Below are positions 52,772 to 64,000 of a stretch of 64,000 nt of DNA, piece by piece (position 1 is the first letter of the stretch; each line of letters begins with the position of its first letter). The DNA is taken from NCBI RefSeq assembly GCF_900215375.1, contig NZ_OBEF01000011.1, positions 62,001-126,000 of the forward strand, written 5' to 3'. The DNA is from Enterobacter sp. CC120223-11 (GTDB lineage: Bacteria > Pseudomonadota > Gammaproteobacteria > Enterobacterales > Enterobacteriaceae). Made by a program: the position numbers and the translations under genes. The notes beneath the pieces were generated by a model. The model was given only the letters and a program-made list of their open reading frames with translations. It was not told where the DNA came from and ran no database searches.

Positions 52772-53559
52772 ACCGCAGCCTCCTTCAGTTGATAAGCCGG
52801 GTTCCAGCGTAGCCAGACGCGTTCCAGAAGCTGCGCGCTGACGTCAGCCAGTTTGCCCAGCAGGGCGTAAAGAATAATGGCGACCACCACCACATCCGTT
52901 TGCAGAAATTCGCGGGCGTTCATCGCCAGATAGCCGATGCCGGAGTTGGCAGAAATGGTCTCCGCGACGATCAGCGTCAGCCACATCAGGCCGAGGGCGA
53001 AACGTACGCCGACCATCATCGACGGCAATGCGCCAGGTAAGATTACGTGCCAGAAAAGGGCAAAACCGGACAGCCCATAGCTGCGTGCCATCTCCACCAG
53101 ACCCCGATCGATATTGCGGATGCCGTGCCAGGTGTTGATATAAATGGGGAACAGCGTGCCGAGCGCGACGAGGAAAATTTTGGCGCTCTCATCAATGCCA
53201 AACCACAGGATAACCAATGGGATGAGCGCGAGGTGTGGCACGTTGCGCAGCATCTGGATTGACGTATCCAGCAGGCGCTCTCCCCAGCGCGACAGGCCGC
53301 TGATAAGCCCCAATACCAGCCCAATCGATCCGCCGATGGAGAAGCCGATCAGCGCCCGCCAGGTGCTGATCGCGAGGTGTTGCCACAGCTCGCCGCTGGC
53401 CGAAAGGGACCAGAAGGCTTCAACGACGCCCTCTGGCGAGGGCAGAATGCGGTTTGAGAGCCCGCCGGTGACGGAGGCGATTTGCCAGACGATCACGATG
53501 CCCACCGGCAGCAGCCAGGGGGCAAGGCGCAGTAGCCATTTGCTTGCAGATGCTGCCAT
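52768..53559 (-). CDS. ssuC: Aliphatic sulfonate ABC transporter permease SsuC
   Basis: SsuC is the inner-membrane permease of the sulfonate importer. It has 263 residues, as in E. coli, with about six hydrophobic segments. The BPD-transport cytoplasmic loop that contacts SsuB reads [24 protein letters not shown] (EAA-type motif, about 155-178). It lies nine bases downstream of ssuD, overlaps ssuB by four bases and shares their transcript. Confidence 0.96.
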   Translation of the reverse strand: MAASASKWLLRLAPWLLPVGIVIVWQIASVTGGLSNRILPSPEGVVEAFWSLSASGELWQHLAISTWRALIGFSIGGSIGLVLGLISGLSRWGERLLDTSIQMLRNVPHLALIPLVILWFGIDESAKIFLVALGTLFPIYINTWHGIRNIDRGLVEMARSYGLSGFALFWHVILPGALPSMMVGVRFALGLMWLTLIVAETISANSGIGYLAMNAREFLQTDVVVVAIILYALLGKLADVSAQLLERVWLRWNPAYQLKEAAV

Positions 53560-53568
53560 AAATGCTCC

Positions 53569-54714
53569 TTAGCTCTGTGCAACCTTGCGCGGCAGAAATT
53601 CGTTAGCGACCGCTTCACCCTGCACCTGCAATGACTGCGGTTGAGGAACTTCAGGGATGGCGACATCCAGGTGCGGGAACAGCAGTTCGCCGACTTTGTA
53701 GGCCTCTTCAAGGTGTGGGTAGCCTGAGAGCACGAAGCTGTCGATGCCCAACGCGGCGTATTCATTAATGCGAGCCGCCACGGTCGGACCATCGCCAACC
53801 AGTGCCGTGCCCGCCCCGCCGCGAACCAGGCCGACGCCTGCCCACAGGTTTGGGCTGATTTCCAGGTTGCTGCGTCTGCCGCCGTGCAGGGCGGCCATCC
53901 GCTGCTGGCCTACGGAATCAGTCCGGGCGAATGCTGCCTGCGCTTTGGCTATGGTGTCGTCGTCCAGTCTTGAAATCAGGCGATCGGCAGCGGCCCAGGC
54001 TTCGGCATTGGTTTCACGAACAATCACGTGCAGGCGAATGCCGAATCTCACTTTTCGCCCGTGTCGAGCGGCTTTTTCGCGTACCTGGGCAATCTTCTCT
54101 TTAACCTGCTCCGGCGGCTCGCCCCAGGTCAGATATAAATCGACCTGTTCAGCAGCCAGCTCCTGCGCCACCTCCGAAGAACCACCAAAGTACAGCGGCG
54201 GGCGAGGCTGCTGAACAGGCGGGAACAGCAGTTTTGCGCCACGTACTTTCTGGAATTTACCGTCAAAATCGACCGTTTCACCCTCCAGCAAGCGCCGCCA
54301 GATGTGAGTAAATTCCGCTGACGCTTCATAACGTTCTGTGTGATCGAGGAAAACGCCATCGGCGGCCAGCTCCTGCGGGTCGCTGCCGGTAACAAGATTG
54401 AACAGCGCGCGGCCATTGGAGAGCCTGTCGAGCGTCGCTGCCTGGCGTGCGGCCACCGTCGGGGAAATCACGCTTGGGCGCAGCGCCACTAAAAATTTAA
54501 GCCGCTGGGTCACCGGGATCATCGAGGCGGCGACCAGCCAGGCATCCTCGCAGGAGCGGCCGGTCGGGATCAGCACGCCGGTAAAGCCGATCCGATCGGC
54601 GGCCTGGGCAATCTGTTGCAGGTAGCCATGATCGACGGGGCGGGCGGCGTCATCGCTGCCCAGATAGTGGCCGTCACCGTGGGTGGGTAAAAACCAGAAC
54701 ATATTCAGACTCAT
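53569..54714 (-). CDS. ssuD: FMNH2-dependent alkanesulfonate monooxygenase SsuD
   Basis: SsuD cleaves alkanesulfonates to aldehyde and sulfite with O2 and the reduced FMN supplied by SsuE. The 381 residues equal the E. coli length, and the protein belongs to the bacterial luciferase-like superfamily. Conserved stretches include [15 protein letters not shown] at the N terminus, [20 protein letters not shown] and [18 protein letters not shown] near the C terminus. It overlaps ssuA by four bases. Confidence 0.97.
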   Translation of the reverse strand: MSLNMFWFLPTHGDGHYLGSDDAARPVDHGYLQQIAQAADRIGFTGVLIPTGRSCEDAWLVAASMIPVTQRLKFLVALRPSVISPTVAARQAATLDRLSNGRALFNLVTGSDPQELAADGVFLDHTERYEASAEFTHIWRRLLEGETVDFDGKFQKVRGAKLLFPPVQQPRPPLYFGGSSEVAQELAAEQVDLYLTWGEPPEQVKEKIAQVREKAARHGRKVRFGIRLHVIVRETNAEAWAAADRLISRLDDDTIAKAQAAFARTDSVGQQRMAALHGGRRSNLEISPNLWAGVGLVRGGAGTALVGDGPTVAARINEYAALGIDSFVLSGYPHLEEAYKVGELLFPHLDVAIPEVPQPQSLQVQGEAVANEFLPRKVAQS

Positions 54715-55685
54715 GATTTTGCTCCTTGTTGGGCGGCTGGCTGCCAGATGCGGCTTTTGATATCGACTTTTTTCGGCACCAGGCGGTTGTCATAGAACAG
54801 GTCCGCGGTCTGCTGCTGACGACGTGCGGTTTCCTCGCTGACCGGGCCGATTACCGTCGGCGGACGATGACTCAGATAGCTGGCAATCACCGCCTCCGGC
54901 AGACCCATGGTTTTCGCCAGCAGCTCGGTGCTTTGTGGACGCTGGCTGATGGTCAGCGCATCGGCCTGGCTGAAGGTGTCCAGCACGCCCTCAATAAAGG
55001 TGCCATTCTTTTCTGCGTATGGCCGGGAAGCCAGGTAGAAGGATCCGGTTTGCTTCAGTTCACTACCGTCGGTTAAGACACGCACGTCACCTTGTAACAG
55101 CGCTGCGGAATAGTACGGATCCCAGATGGCCCAGGCATCCACGTTGCCCTGCTGGAAGGCTGCCCGGGCGTCCGCGGGCGTCAGGTAAGTGGGCTGGATA
55201 TCGGTGAATTTAAGGCCCGCCAGCTGTAACGCTCGCAGCACTAAGTTGTGCGAACTGGAACCTTTCTGGAAGGCGACTTTGTGACCTTTCAGATCGGCGA
55301 CGGTTTTAATCGGACTGTTTTCCGGAACCAGAATGACCTCGGCTTTGGGCTTCGGCGGCTCAGCCCCTACGTAGACCAGGTCCGCGCCTGCTGCCTGGGC
55401 AAAAATCGGTGGAATATCGCCAGTGCTGCCCAAATCAATGCTGCCGACGTTCAGCGCCTCGAGCATTTGCGGGCCTGCCGGGAATTCAACCCAGGAAATT
55501 TTGGTGTTCGGGTAGCGTTTTTCCAGCAGTTCGTGGCTTTTCGCCAGCACCATGCTGACGCTGCCCTTTTGATAGCCGATTCGCAACGCGTCAGGGGCGG
55601 GTTCGGCGGCCTGGCTCCAGGCTGAAAGCGACAGCAAGCCAGTGAGCGCCAGGGTGCGAATACGCGGGCGGAACAGGTTAAACAT
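54711..55685 (-). CDS. ssuA: Aliphatic sulfonate-binding protein SsuA
   Basis: SsuA is the periplasmic binding protein that delivers alkanesulfonates to SsuBC. It has 324 residues (319 in E. coli). A signal peptide ends near SQAAE (about residue 27). The mature part starts with [13 protein letters not shown] and continues with [15 protein letters not shown] and [11 protein letters not shown], which line the ligand cleft. It overlaps ssuE by 8 bases and ssuD by 4. Confidence 0.96.
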   Translation of the reverse strand: MFNLFRPRIRTLALTGLLSLSAWSQAAEPAPDALRIGYQKGSVSMVLAKSHELLEKRYPNTKISWVEFPAGPQMLEALNVGSIDLGSTGDIPPIFAQAAGADLVYVGAEPPKPKAEVILVPENSPIKTVADLKGHKVAFQKGSSSHNLVLRALQLAGLKFTDIQPTYLTPADARAAFQQGNVDAWAIWDPYYSAALLQGDVRVLTDGSELKQTGSFYLASRPYAEKNGTFIEGVLDTFSQADALTISQRPQSTELLAKTMGLPEAVIASYLSHRPPTVIGPVSEETARRQQQTADLFYDNRLVPKKVDIKSRIWQPAAQQGAKS

Positions 55686-56253
55686 GGGCGACTCCTTGCT
55701 TCAGATGGAAGGCCGGGACGCGAATGTCGCGGCGGTGCAGCGCCTGCCAGAAGGTTTCCAGGGCGCTGTCGAGGCGTTTTTCGAGGTTGGGGCTGAACTG
55801 CGGTTTGTGCTGATAGTCCTGCACCTGGCTGTCATCGGCGAACACACCGTGCAGAATTTCCTGGGCCTTCAGTGCGCTGAGTACGGGTTTCAGGGCGTAA
55901 TCCACCGCCAGCATGTGGGCAACGGTGCCGCCGGTCGCCAGCGGCAACACCACTTTGCCTTCCAGCGCACGCTCCGGTAACAGGTCCAGCAGGGTTTTTA
56001 ATGCGCCAGAAAAGGAGGCTTTATAAATGGGCGTGGCGACGATCAGTCCGTCAGCCTGTGCCAGTTGCTCAATCAGCGTTTGCAGGGCAGGGCTGTCGAA
56101 GCGGGCATACAGCAGATCTTCAGGCTCGAAATTTTGCAGGTGCCAGTGGCAGACTTCGACATCCACCCTGGAGAGGGTTTCTCTGGCATATTCCAGCAGG
56201 GCGCTGGAGCGTGAGGGAAAACGCGGACTGCCCGCTAACGTGATGACGCGCAT
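55678..56253 (-). CDS. ssuE: NAD(P)H-dependent FMN reductase SsuE
   Basis: SsuE reduces FMN for SsuD. It has 191 residues, as in E. coli, with a flavodoxin-like fold. The FMN phosphate loop is [16 protein letters not shown] (about 7-22), and the [14 protein letters not shown] segment follows. It is the first gene of the ssu operon. The 234 bases upstream, shared with divergent pyrD, should contain its CysB/Cbl-controlled promoter. I could not assign the activator sites by eye. Confidence 0.97.
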   Translation of the reverse strand: MRVITLAGSPRFPSRSSALLEYARETLSRVDVEVCHWHLQNFEPEDLLYARFDSPALQTLIEQLAQADGLIVATPIYKASFSGALKTLLDLLPERALEGKVVLPLATGGTVAHMLAVDYALKPVLSALKAQEILHGVFADDSQVQDYQHKPQFSPNLEKRLDSALETFWQALHRRDIRVPAFHLKQGVAHV

Positions 56254-56376
56254 ACTCTCTCCTTATAACCAAATGTTTGCTTTTATCTAACATTGATAAC
56301 AATAAGTCGAGTTTGTCAGAGGCGCGGGCGTTCACTAAATGATTTATCCGGCACTGGATTGCCGAAAACTGCAAAT

Positions 56377-56392
56377 AAGAAAACGTTTGCGC
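56377..56392 (+). promoter_or_regulatory. PurR operator upstream of pyrD
   Basis: The sequence aagaaaacgtttgcgc matches the palindromic PurR consensus ACGCAAACGTTTGCGT at 13 of 16 positions. It lies about 110 bases before pyrD, where PurR represses this gene in E. coli. Confidence 0.72.
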
Positions 56393-56444
56393 ATAACGTG
56401 GCATTTTTTGCCACAGGTCAATTCCCTTTCGCAGCCGGATAGAA

Positions 56445-56472
56445 CATAATACGCCCCCGGTTTGCTACCGGG
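56445..56472 (+). promoter_or_regulatory. pyrD -10 box, start-site-switching region and leader hairpin
   Basis: CATAAT is followed by ACGCCCCCGG, the pyrimidine-sensitive start region. The 5' end of a transcript starting at the C run can form the hairpin cccggt/accggg (56456-56461 with 56467-56472), just before AGGAG. In E. coli, high CTP favours the start that makes this hairpin and lowers pyrD translation. The elements are all present here. Confidence 0.72.
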
Positions 56473-56487
56473 AATCCAGGAGAGTTC

Positions 56488-57498
56488 ATGTACTACCCCT
56501 TCGTTCGTAAAGCCCTTTTCCAGCTCGATGCAGAGCGCGCTCATGAATTTACTTTTCAAAACTTACGTCGCGTCAGCGGCACGCCATTAGAAGCGCTGGT
56601 GCGTCAGAAAGTACCTGCCAAGCCGGTAACCTGCATGGGGCTGACGTTTAAAAACCCACTGGGTTTAGCCGCAGGACTCGATAAGAACGGGGAGTGCATT
56701 GACGCCCTCGGCGCGATGGGCTTCGGATCCATCGAAGTCGGTACGGTGACGCCACGTCCGCAGCCTGGTAACGATAAGCCGAGGATCTTCCGTCTGGTCG
56801 ATGCCGAAGGCTTGATCAACCGTATGGGCTTTAACAACCACGGCGTTGATAACCTGGTTGAGAACGTAAAAAAAGCGCATTTTGACGGCGTACTCGGTAT
56901 TAATATCGGCAAAAATAAAGATACGCCGGTGGAGCAGGGCAAAGATGACTATCTGATTTGTATGGAAAAAGTCTATGCTTATGCGGGTTACATTGCGGTC
57001 AATATTTCGTCACCAAATACTCCAGGCCTGCGCACGCTGCAATACGGTGAAGCACTCGACGATCTCTTATCAGCGATTAAAAATAAGCAAAAAGAACTCC
57101 AGGCTGTGCACCATAAATATGTGCCAGTGGCGGTGAAGATCGCCCCGGATCTTTCACATGAAGAATTGATCCAGGTGGCCGACAGTTTGGTTCGCCATAA
57201 TATTGATGGTGTTATTGCCACCAATACTACCCTCGATCGATCGCTGGTCCAGGGAATGAAATATTGTGATGAAACCGGCGGTTTAAGCGGTCGTCCATTA
57301 CAGTTAAAAAGTACGGAAATTATTCGACTGCTGTCTGCTGAATTAAATGGCAGCCTGCCGATTATTGGCGTCGGCGGTATCGATTCTGTGATGGCGGCCC
57401 GCGAGAAGATGGCTGCCGGTGCTACGCTGGTGCAGATCTATTCCGGGTTTATTTTTAAAGGCCCACCGCTGATTAAAGAAATCGTTACCCACATCTAA
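56488..57498 (+). CDS. pyrD: Dihydroorotate dehydrogenase (quinone) PyrD
   Basis: PyrD is the class 2, membrane-associated, FMN-dependent dehydrogenase that oxidises dihydroorotate to orotate and passes electrons to quinones. It has 336 residues, as in E. coli. The N-terminal helices (about 1-38) form the quinone and membrane site. The FMN-binding AAGLDKNGE and the catalytic-serine region [11 protein letters not shown] (about 172-182) are intact. The ribosome-binding site CCAGGAGAG directly follows the regulatory hairpin. It is divergent from ssuE and has its own terminator. Confidence 0.98.
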   Translation: MYYPFVRKALFQLDAERAHEFTFQNLRRVSGTPLEALVRQKVPAKPVTCMGLTFKNPLGLAAGLDKNGECIDALGAMGFGSIEVGTVTPRPQPGNDKPRIFRLVDAEGLINRMGFNNHGVDNLVENVKKAHFDGVLGINIGKNKDTPVEQGKDDYLICMEKVYAYAGYIAVNISSPNTPGLRTLQYGEALDDLLSAIKNKQKELQAVHHKYVPVAVKIAPDLSHEELIQVADSLVRHNIDGVIATNTTLDRSLVQGMKYCDETGGLSGRPLQLKSTEIIRLLSAELNGSLPIIGVGGIDSVMAAREKMAAGATLVQIYSGFIFKGPPLIKEIVTHI

Positions 57499-57516
57499 TC
57501 TTTCCTGCGCAAATTT

Positions 57517-57552
57517 CAACCGGGGCTTTATTTCCTGCCCTGGTTGTTTTAT
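57517..57552 (+). terminator. Terminator of pyrD
   Basis: The stem caaccggggc/gccctggttg with one G-U pair and a 10-base loop is followed by TTTTAT, 18 bases past the stop. Confidence 0.75.
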
Positions 57553-57666
57553 ATTCCTCAACTGTTGCTAATTTAAACTTTATGGTCTTTTCTTAATTCA
57601 GGCAAATAAACGAAACGGGATGATGTTGTTTCGGGCAACGGATGCTTAAGAGGACGGGGGAGAGAA

Positions 57667-58209
57667 ATGCGAATTAAACCTGACGATAACTGGCGTTGGT
57701 ATTTTGATGAAGAGCATGACCGCATGATGCTCGATTTAGCCAATGGTATGTTGTTCCGTTCTCGTTTTGCCCGCCGAATGTTGACGCCAGATGCCTTTGA
57801 TCCTACAGGCTTTTGTGTCGATGATGCCGCACTCTATTTCTCTTTTGAAGAAAAATGCCGTGACCTCGAATTAACCAAAGAGCACCGCGCCGAACTCATT
57901 CTTAACGCCCTCGTTGCGATTCGTTTCCTGAAACCGCAGATGCCAAAAAGCTGGCACTTTACCGCTCACCACGACAGCTGGCAGCCCGCGACCGGTGATG
58001 CCGCGGCGGTGTGGCTGAGTGACAGCGGTGAACGTGTGAATCTGCTGGTGGTGGAGCCGGGCGATAACGCCGCACTCTGCCTGCTGGCCCAGCCGGGGCT
58101 GACGCTTGCCGGGCGCACCATGCAGTTAGGCGACGCTATTAAGGTGATGAATGACCGCCTCCAGCCGCAGCCATTTACGGCTGCAGTGAGCTACGGCCAG
58201 GCCGTTTAA
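57667..58209 (+). CDS. zapC: Cell division protein ZapC
   Basis: ZapC (YcbW) is a cytoplasmic protein that binds FtsZ and promotes bundling of its filaments at the division ring. It has 180 residues, as in E. coli, beginning [20 protein letters not shown]. It has no transmembrane segment. The start follows GAGGACGGGGGAGAG. It is monocistronic and convergent with ycbX; the two stops overlap by four bases. Confidence 0.96.
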   Translation: MRIKPDDNWRWYFDEEHDRMMLDLANGMLFRSRFARRMLTPDAFDPTGFCVDDAALYFSFEEKCRDLELTKEHRAELILNALVAIRFLKPQMPKSWHFTAHHDSWQPATGDAAAVWLSDSGERVNLLVVEPGDNAALCLLAQPGLTLAGRTMQLGDAIKVMNDRLQPQPFTAAVSYGQAV

Positions 58210-59315
58210 CGCGCCAGCCGCAGTGCCGTTTTCGGAATGCAGCTGCAGGAAAGGATGGTGCCATCTTCGCCCACGGCGCTTTTCTTCATCGGACTGACTT
58301 CCCCTTCAACAAGCGTTACCCGGCAGCTCCCGCAAATGCCCGCGCGGCAGGAATAGGGCACGCGAATACCCTGTTGTTCCAACTGTTCCAGCAGCACCTG
58401 CTGGTTATTGCCTTTGAAGACTTCACCCTGCCAGTCGATTTCTACGACGGCATCGGATTCACGGGTGACGTCAACGCTCTCTTCCACAACGCCTGCGCCA
58501 TACGCTTTGCCCGGACCCGTCGAGAGGATTTCCACTTCATCGCCGACGCGCACCACGCCGCTGTTACGGGCGATCAGGTTCTGGCCGAAATCAACATCGC
58601 CATTGTCCTTTGCCGTGCGGAATGTTTGCAGTGTCGAAAGTGGCTCACCGGAAGGATGTTTTTGCCCTTTTTCGGGACTCACGGTCGTGAAAACGCAGCG
58701 GCTGCAGGGTTTAACAACATCAAAAACCACATCACCAATGCGCACCACTTTCCAGGTGTCTTCTTCCCAGGCCTGCGTGCCGGTCACCACCAAATTGGGG
58801 CGAAACTGCTCCATTTGCACGCTGGCAGAACAACGATGTTGTAAGTCACGCAGCGACGCTTCGCTGGTCAGCAAGTAAGGAAAACCGTCAGCAAAGGAGA
58901 GGGGAACCGTGTCAAAGTTTTTAACCCGACGCGTCGGGTCCTGTCCTACCCAGCGAAGCTGGACTTCGCGTTTAAAGAAACCAGATAGCCACTGGTTTAT
59001 CGCGGCAGGCGCGATGCGCGCCGTAAAATGAGCACTCCAGACCTGGGTCGGTTCTGACTGTTCGGCAAAATCTGCAAAACGAATCACAGCCGTTGTGTTG
59101 TCGGGGGCGGTGAGGTGTATACCATCGTGCATTGGCACCGGCGTGAAACGCACCATCTGCGGATACTGGCGGGCGGTAATAAAGGTGCCATCCGGCTCCG
59201 TCACCATAAAAATACGGTCAAAAGCCATGCCGCTGATGTCGGCCAGGGCGTGCGTTATGCCAATCCCCCGCATTGATTTTACCGGGTGAATAAAGAGCCG
59301 TGATAACGTCGCCAT
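58206..59315 (-). CDS. ycbX: MOSC-domain 2Fe-2S protein YcbX
   Basis: YcbX is a molybdenum-cofactor-dependent enzyme that, in E. coli, reduces N-hydroxylated base analogues such as 6-hydroxylaminopurine. The start giving [20 protein letters not shown] yields 369 residues. The frame extends 26 codons further but overlaps the rlmL promoter side and has no family match. Order: N-terminal MOSC barrel (1-120), MOSC domain with RPNLVV and [11 protein letters not shown] (Cys ligand for the cofactor), and a C-terminal plant-type ferredoxin domain with CRAGICGSC and a fourth Cys in SCSC. It is divergent from rlmL. Confidence 0.95.
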   Translation of the reverse strand: MATLSRLFIHPVKSMRGIGITHALADISGMAFDRIFMVTEPDGTFITARQYPQMVRFTPVPMHDGIHLTAPDNTTAVIRFADFAEQSEPTQVWSAHFTARIAPAAINQWLSGFFKREVQLRWVGQDPTRRVKNFDTVPLSFADGFPYLLTSEASLRDLQHRCSASVQMEQFRPNLVVTGTQAWEEDTWKVVRIGDVVFDVVKPCSRCVFTTVSPEKGQKHPSGEPLSTLQTFRTAKDNGDVDFGQNLIARNSGVVRVGDEVEILSTGPGKAYGAGVVEESVDVTRESDAVVEIDWQGEVFKGNNQQVLLEQLEQQGIRVPYSCRAGICGSCRVTLVEGEVSPMKKSAVGEDGTILSCSCIPKTALRLAR

Positions 59316-59408
59316 TCCGCTGTCCTCTGCGTGTGAAAAAAGTCGCCCTATATGAAGCCCAGATTCGCTATAATGCGCAACAATTTTCTGCAAGTAATAA
59401 GTGACGAT

Positions 59409-61514
<2,106 letters not shown>

Positions 61515-61526
61515 AGGAAAGAATAA

Positions 61527-63431
61527 ATGTCTTTAATTAGTATGCATGGCGCCTGGCTGTCGTTCAGCGATGCGCCGCTTCTCGATAATACTGAACTGCA
61601 TATCGAGGACAACGAACGCGTCTGTCTGGTCGGGCGCAACGGCGCCGGTAAATCGACGCTGATGAAGATCCTCAACCGCGAACAGGGTCTGGACGACGGT
61701 CGCATCATCTATGAACAGGATCTGGTGGTGGCGCGTCTGCAACAGGATCCGCCGCGCAACGTGCAGGGCAGCGTTTACGACTTTATTGCCGAAGGTATTG
61801 AAGAGCAGGCGGTTTATCTCAAGCGCTATCATGAGATTTCCCATCTGGTGATGACCGACCCGAGCGACAAAAACCTGAATGAGCTGGCGAAAGTGCAGGA
61901 GCAGCTGGATCACCACAACCTGTGGCAGCTGGAAAACCGCATTAATGAAGTGCTGGAGCAGCTGGGTCTGGAAGCGGATATGCAGCTCAGTGCGCTCTCC
62001 GGCGGCTGGCTGCGTAAAGCGGCGCTGGGGCGTGCGCTGGTCAGCGGGCCTCGCATTCTGCTGCTCGACGAACCGACGAACCACCTGGACATCGAAACCA
62101 TCGACTGGCTGGAAGGGTTCCTGAAAACCTTCAAAGGCACCATTATCTTCATCTCCCACGACCGCTCCTTTATTCGCAATATGGCGACCCGCATCGTCGA
62201 TCTCGATCGCGGCAAGCTGGTGACTTACCCGGGCAGCTACGATCAGTACCTGCTGGAGAAGGAAGAAGCCCTGCGCGTGGAAGAGCTGCAAAATGCAGAA
62301 TTCGACCGCAAGCTGGCGCAGGAAGAAGTGTGGATCCGTCAGGGCATCAAGGCTCGCCGTACCCGTAACGAAGGCCGCGTGCGTGCGTTGAAAGCCATGC
62401 GTCGCGAACGCAGCGAGCGCCGTGAAGTGATGGGCAGCGCCCGTATGCAGGTTGAAGAGGCCAGCCGCTCAGGCAAGATTGTCTTCGAACTTGAAAACGT
62501 CGATTATCAGGTCGATGGCAAAGTGCTGGTGAAAGACTTCTCCGTTCAGGTTCAGCGTGGCGACAAAATTGCCCTGATCGGCCCGAACGGCTGCGGTAAG
62601 ACTACGCTGCTGAAGCTGATGCTGGGTCAATTACAGGCCGACAGCGGGCGCGTTCACGTCGGTACCAAGCTGGAAGTGGCCTACTTCGATCAGCACCGTG
62701 CCGAGCTGGACCCCGACAAAACCGTGATGGACAACCTGGCCGAAGGCAAGCAGGAAGTGATGGTCAACGGCAAGCCGCGTCACGTGCTGGGCTACCTGCA
62801 GGACTTCCTGTTCCACCCGAAACGCGCCATGACGCCGGTGCGTGCGCTTTCGGGCGGGGAGCGCAACCGTCTGTTGCTGGCGCGTCTGTTCCTCAAGCCA
62901 AGCAACCTGCTGATCCTCGATGAACCGACCAACGACCTCGACGTCGAAACGCTCGAGCTGCTGGAAGAGTTGATCGACGGCTATCAGGGCACCGTCATGC
63001 TGGTCAGCCACGATCGTCAGTTCGTCGATAACACCGTTACCGACTGCTGGATTTTCGAAGGCAACGGCAAAATCGGGGCCTACGTTGGCGGCTATCATGA
63101 TGCACGAGGTCAGCAGGCGCAGTCGCTGGCGCAAAAACAACCGATTACTGCGAAGGTTCTGAATGAGGCGCCGAAAGCAGGATCTGTCAAACGCGCGAGT
63201 AGCAAACTAAGCTATAACCTGCAGCGCGAATTAGAGCAGCTTCCTCAACGTCTTGAAGAACTTGAAGCTAACCTGGAAAGCTTACAGGCACAGGTAGCGG
63301 ATGCCTCTTTCTTCAGCCAGTCTCATGACCACACCCAACAGGTGCTGTCAGAGATGGCTGCGGCAGAGAAAGCGCTGGAAGAAGCGTTCGAACGCTGGGA
63401 AGAGCTCGAAGCGTTGAAAAACGGCGGTTAA
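61527..63431 (+). CDS. uup: ABC-F family ATPase Uup
   Basis: Uup is a soluble ABC-F protein with two ATPase domains that acts on the ribosome and affects precise excision of transposons. It has 634 residues (635 in E. coli). First domain: Walker A GRNGAGKST (about 37-45), signature LSGGWLRKAALG and LLLDEPTNHLD. Second domain: GPNGCGKTT (about 351-359), LSGGERNRLLLAR and LILDEPTNDLD. The linker between them is basic and helical. The C-terminal 70 residues form a charged coiled coil (LEQLPQRLEELEANLESLQA) that binds DNA in E. coli. The pqiA gene follows 16 bases later. Confidence 0.97.
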   Translation: MSLISMHGAWLSFSDAPLLDNTELHIEDNERVCLVGRNGAGKSTLMKILNREQGLDDGRIIYEQDLVVARLQQDPPRNVQGSVYDFIAEGIEEQAVYLKRYHEISHLVMTDPSDKNLNELAKVQEQLDHHNLWQLENRINEVLEQLGLEADMQLSALSGGWLRKAALGRALVSGPRILLLDEPTNHLDIETIDWLEGFLKTFKGTIIFISHDRSFIRNMATRIVDLDRGKLVTYPGSYDQYLLEKEEALRVEELQNAEFDRKLAQEEVWIRQGIKARRTRNEGRVRALKAMRRERSERREVMGSARMQVEEASRSGKIVFELENVDYQVDGKVLVKDFSVQVQRGDKIALIGPNGCGKTTLLKLMLGQLQADSGRVHVGTKLEVAYFDQHRAELDPDKTVMDNLAEGKQEVMVNGKPRHVLGYLQDFLFHPKRAMTPVRALSGGERNRLLLARLFLKPSNLLILDEPTNDLDVETLELLEELIDGYQGTVMLVSHDRQFVDNTVTDCWIFEGNGKIGAYVGGYHDARGQQAQSLAQKQPITAKVLNEAPKAGSVKRASSKLSYNLQRELEQLPQRLEELEANLESLQAQVADASFFSQSHDHTQQVLSEMAAAEKALEEAFERWEELEALKNGG

Positions 63432-63447
63432 TTTAAGAGGAACGTTC

Positions 63448-64000
63448 ATGTGCGATGAACACCAGGGCGCAGGGCATATCCTGTGCCCGCAATGCGATAT
63501 GCTGGTGGCGTTACCGCACCTGGAACATCGTCATAAAGCGTTGTGCCCACGCTGTGGCACTACGCTTACCACGGAATGGGACGAGCCGCGACAGCGCCCG
63601 ACAGCCTACGCGCTGGTGGCGCTTTTTATGCTGCTTTTGGCGAACCTCTTTCCTTTCGTTAATATGAACGTGGGGGGAATCAGCAGTGAAATTGAGCTGC
63701 TTGAGATCCCTCATGTGCTCTTCTCCGAAGACTACGCAAGCCTCGGCACCTTCTTCCTGCTGTTTGTGCAGCTGGTGCCGGCTTTTTGCCTGCTGACCAT
63801 CATCATGCTGGTAAACCGTGTTCCGCTGCCGCAGAAGGTCCAGATTTTCCTCGCCCGCATATTGTTCCACCTGAAAACGTGGGGCATGGCGGAAATATTT
63901 CTCGCTGGCGTATTAGTGAGCTTTGTAAAGCTTATGGCGTACGGCGATATCGGCGTCGGTGCCAGCTTCTTGCCGTGGTGCCTGTTTTGTCTGCTGCAGC
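63448..64000 (+). CDS. pqiA: Intermembrane transport protein PqiA (3' end outside window)
   Basis: PqiA is the inner-membrane component of the PqiABC lipid-transport pathway, which was first found through its paraquat induction. Only the first 184 codons are in the window, and the frame is open to the last base. The visible part begins MCDEHQGAGHILCPQCDMLV. Two CxxC pairs (CPQC and CPRC, about residues 13-36) form a zinc or rubredoxin-like site. Membrane segments begin at about residue 53 (ALVALFMLLLANLFPFVNMNVGG) and about 98. AAGAGGAA precedes the ATG. It sits 16 bases after uup, as in E. coli, and pqiB should follow. Confidence 0.96.
   Translation, partial: MCDEHQGAGHILCPQCDMLVALPHLEHRHKALCPRCGTTLTTEWDEPRQRPTAYALVALFMLLLANLFPFVNMNVGGISSEIELLEIPHVLFSEDYASLGTFFLLFVQLVPAFCLLTIIMLVNRVPLPQKVQIFLARILFHLKTWGMAEIFLAGVLVSFVKLMAYGDIGVGASFLPWCLFCLLQ

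Overview
The window is chromosomal DNA from a member of the Enterobacteriaceae. Almost every gene has a close counterpart in Escherichia coli, in the order of the dmsC-pflB-serC-rpsA-msbA-mukB-ompF-pepN-ssu-pyrD-pqiA segment of that chromosome. Departures from the E. coli layout (a LysR gene beside pflA, no ycaC, ycaM, ycaK or ycaL at their E. coli positions, and a nine-gene insertion after pepN) suggest an Enterobacter-like genus, but the sequence alone does not settle it. No tRNA, rRNA, CRISPR array, insertion sequence or prophage gene was seen.

Layout. 1-3151: 3' end of dmsC (DMSO reductase anchor), the MFS transporter gene ycaD and an unassigned LysR regulator. 3179-9498 (minus strand): anaerobic pyruvate/formate block pflA, pflB, focA, then ycaO (ribosomal protein S12 modification). 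9636-16039: ycaP, serC-aroA, cmk-rpsA and ihfB. 16275-23545: ycaI (ComEC-like), msbA-lpxK, ycaQ, ycaR-kdsB, largely lipopolysaccharide supply and export. 23690-32707: ycbJ, elyC and the cmoM-mukF-mukE-mukB operon for chromosome organisation. 32893-36089: the peptidoglycan enzymes ldtD and mepK, then gloC. 36150-42122 (minus strand): aspC, an ompF-type porin, asnS and pncB. 42387-44999: pepN.

45085-51908 is the accessory part. A MerR-type regulator gene is followed, after a 216-base promoter region, by eight genes that are all joined by 4-base ATGA overlaps: NTF2/SnoaL-like protein, short-chain dehydrogenase, FAD-dependent amine-oxidase-like protein, DUF1365 protein, cyclopropane-fatty-acid-synthase-like methyltransferase, DUF2878 membrane protein, secreted chalcone-isomerase-like protein and DUF3833 lipoprotein. 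Together they look like a pathway that modifies membrane fatty acids. Related gene sets in alphaproteobacteria, vibrios and pseudomonads are linked to light or singlet-oxygen responses. Here the methyltransferase has lost two of the bicarbonate-site residues of classical Cfa, and the regulator has lost the cobalamin-binding motif of CarH/LitR proteins. This is the most interesting system in the window.

52004-56253 (minus strand): the ssuEADCB sulfonate-sulfur operon. 56488-64000: pyrD, zapC, ycbX (minus), rlmL, uup and the 5' part of pqiA, which runs off the window end. Regulatory sites that can be read directly include an FNR site before focA, OmpR-type sites before ompF, a NadR box before pncB, a PurR box and CTP-sensing hairpin before pyrD, and many Rho-independent terminators.
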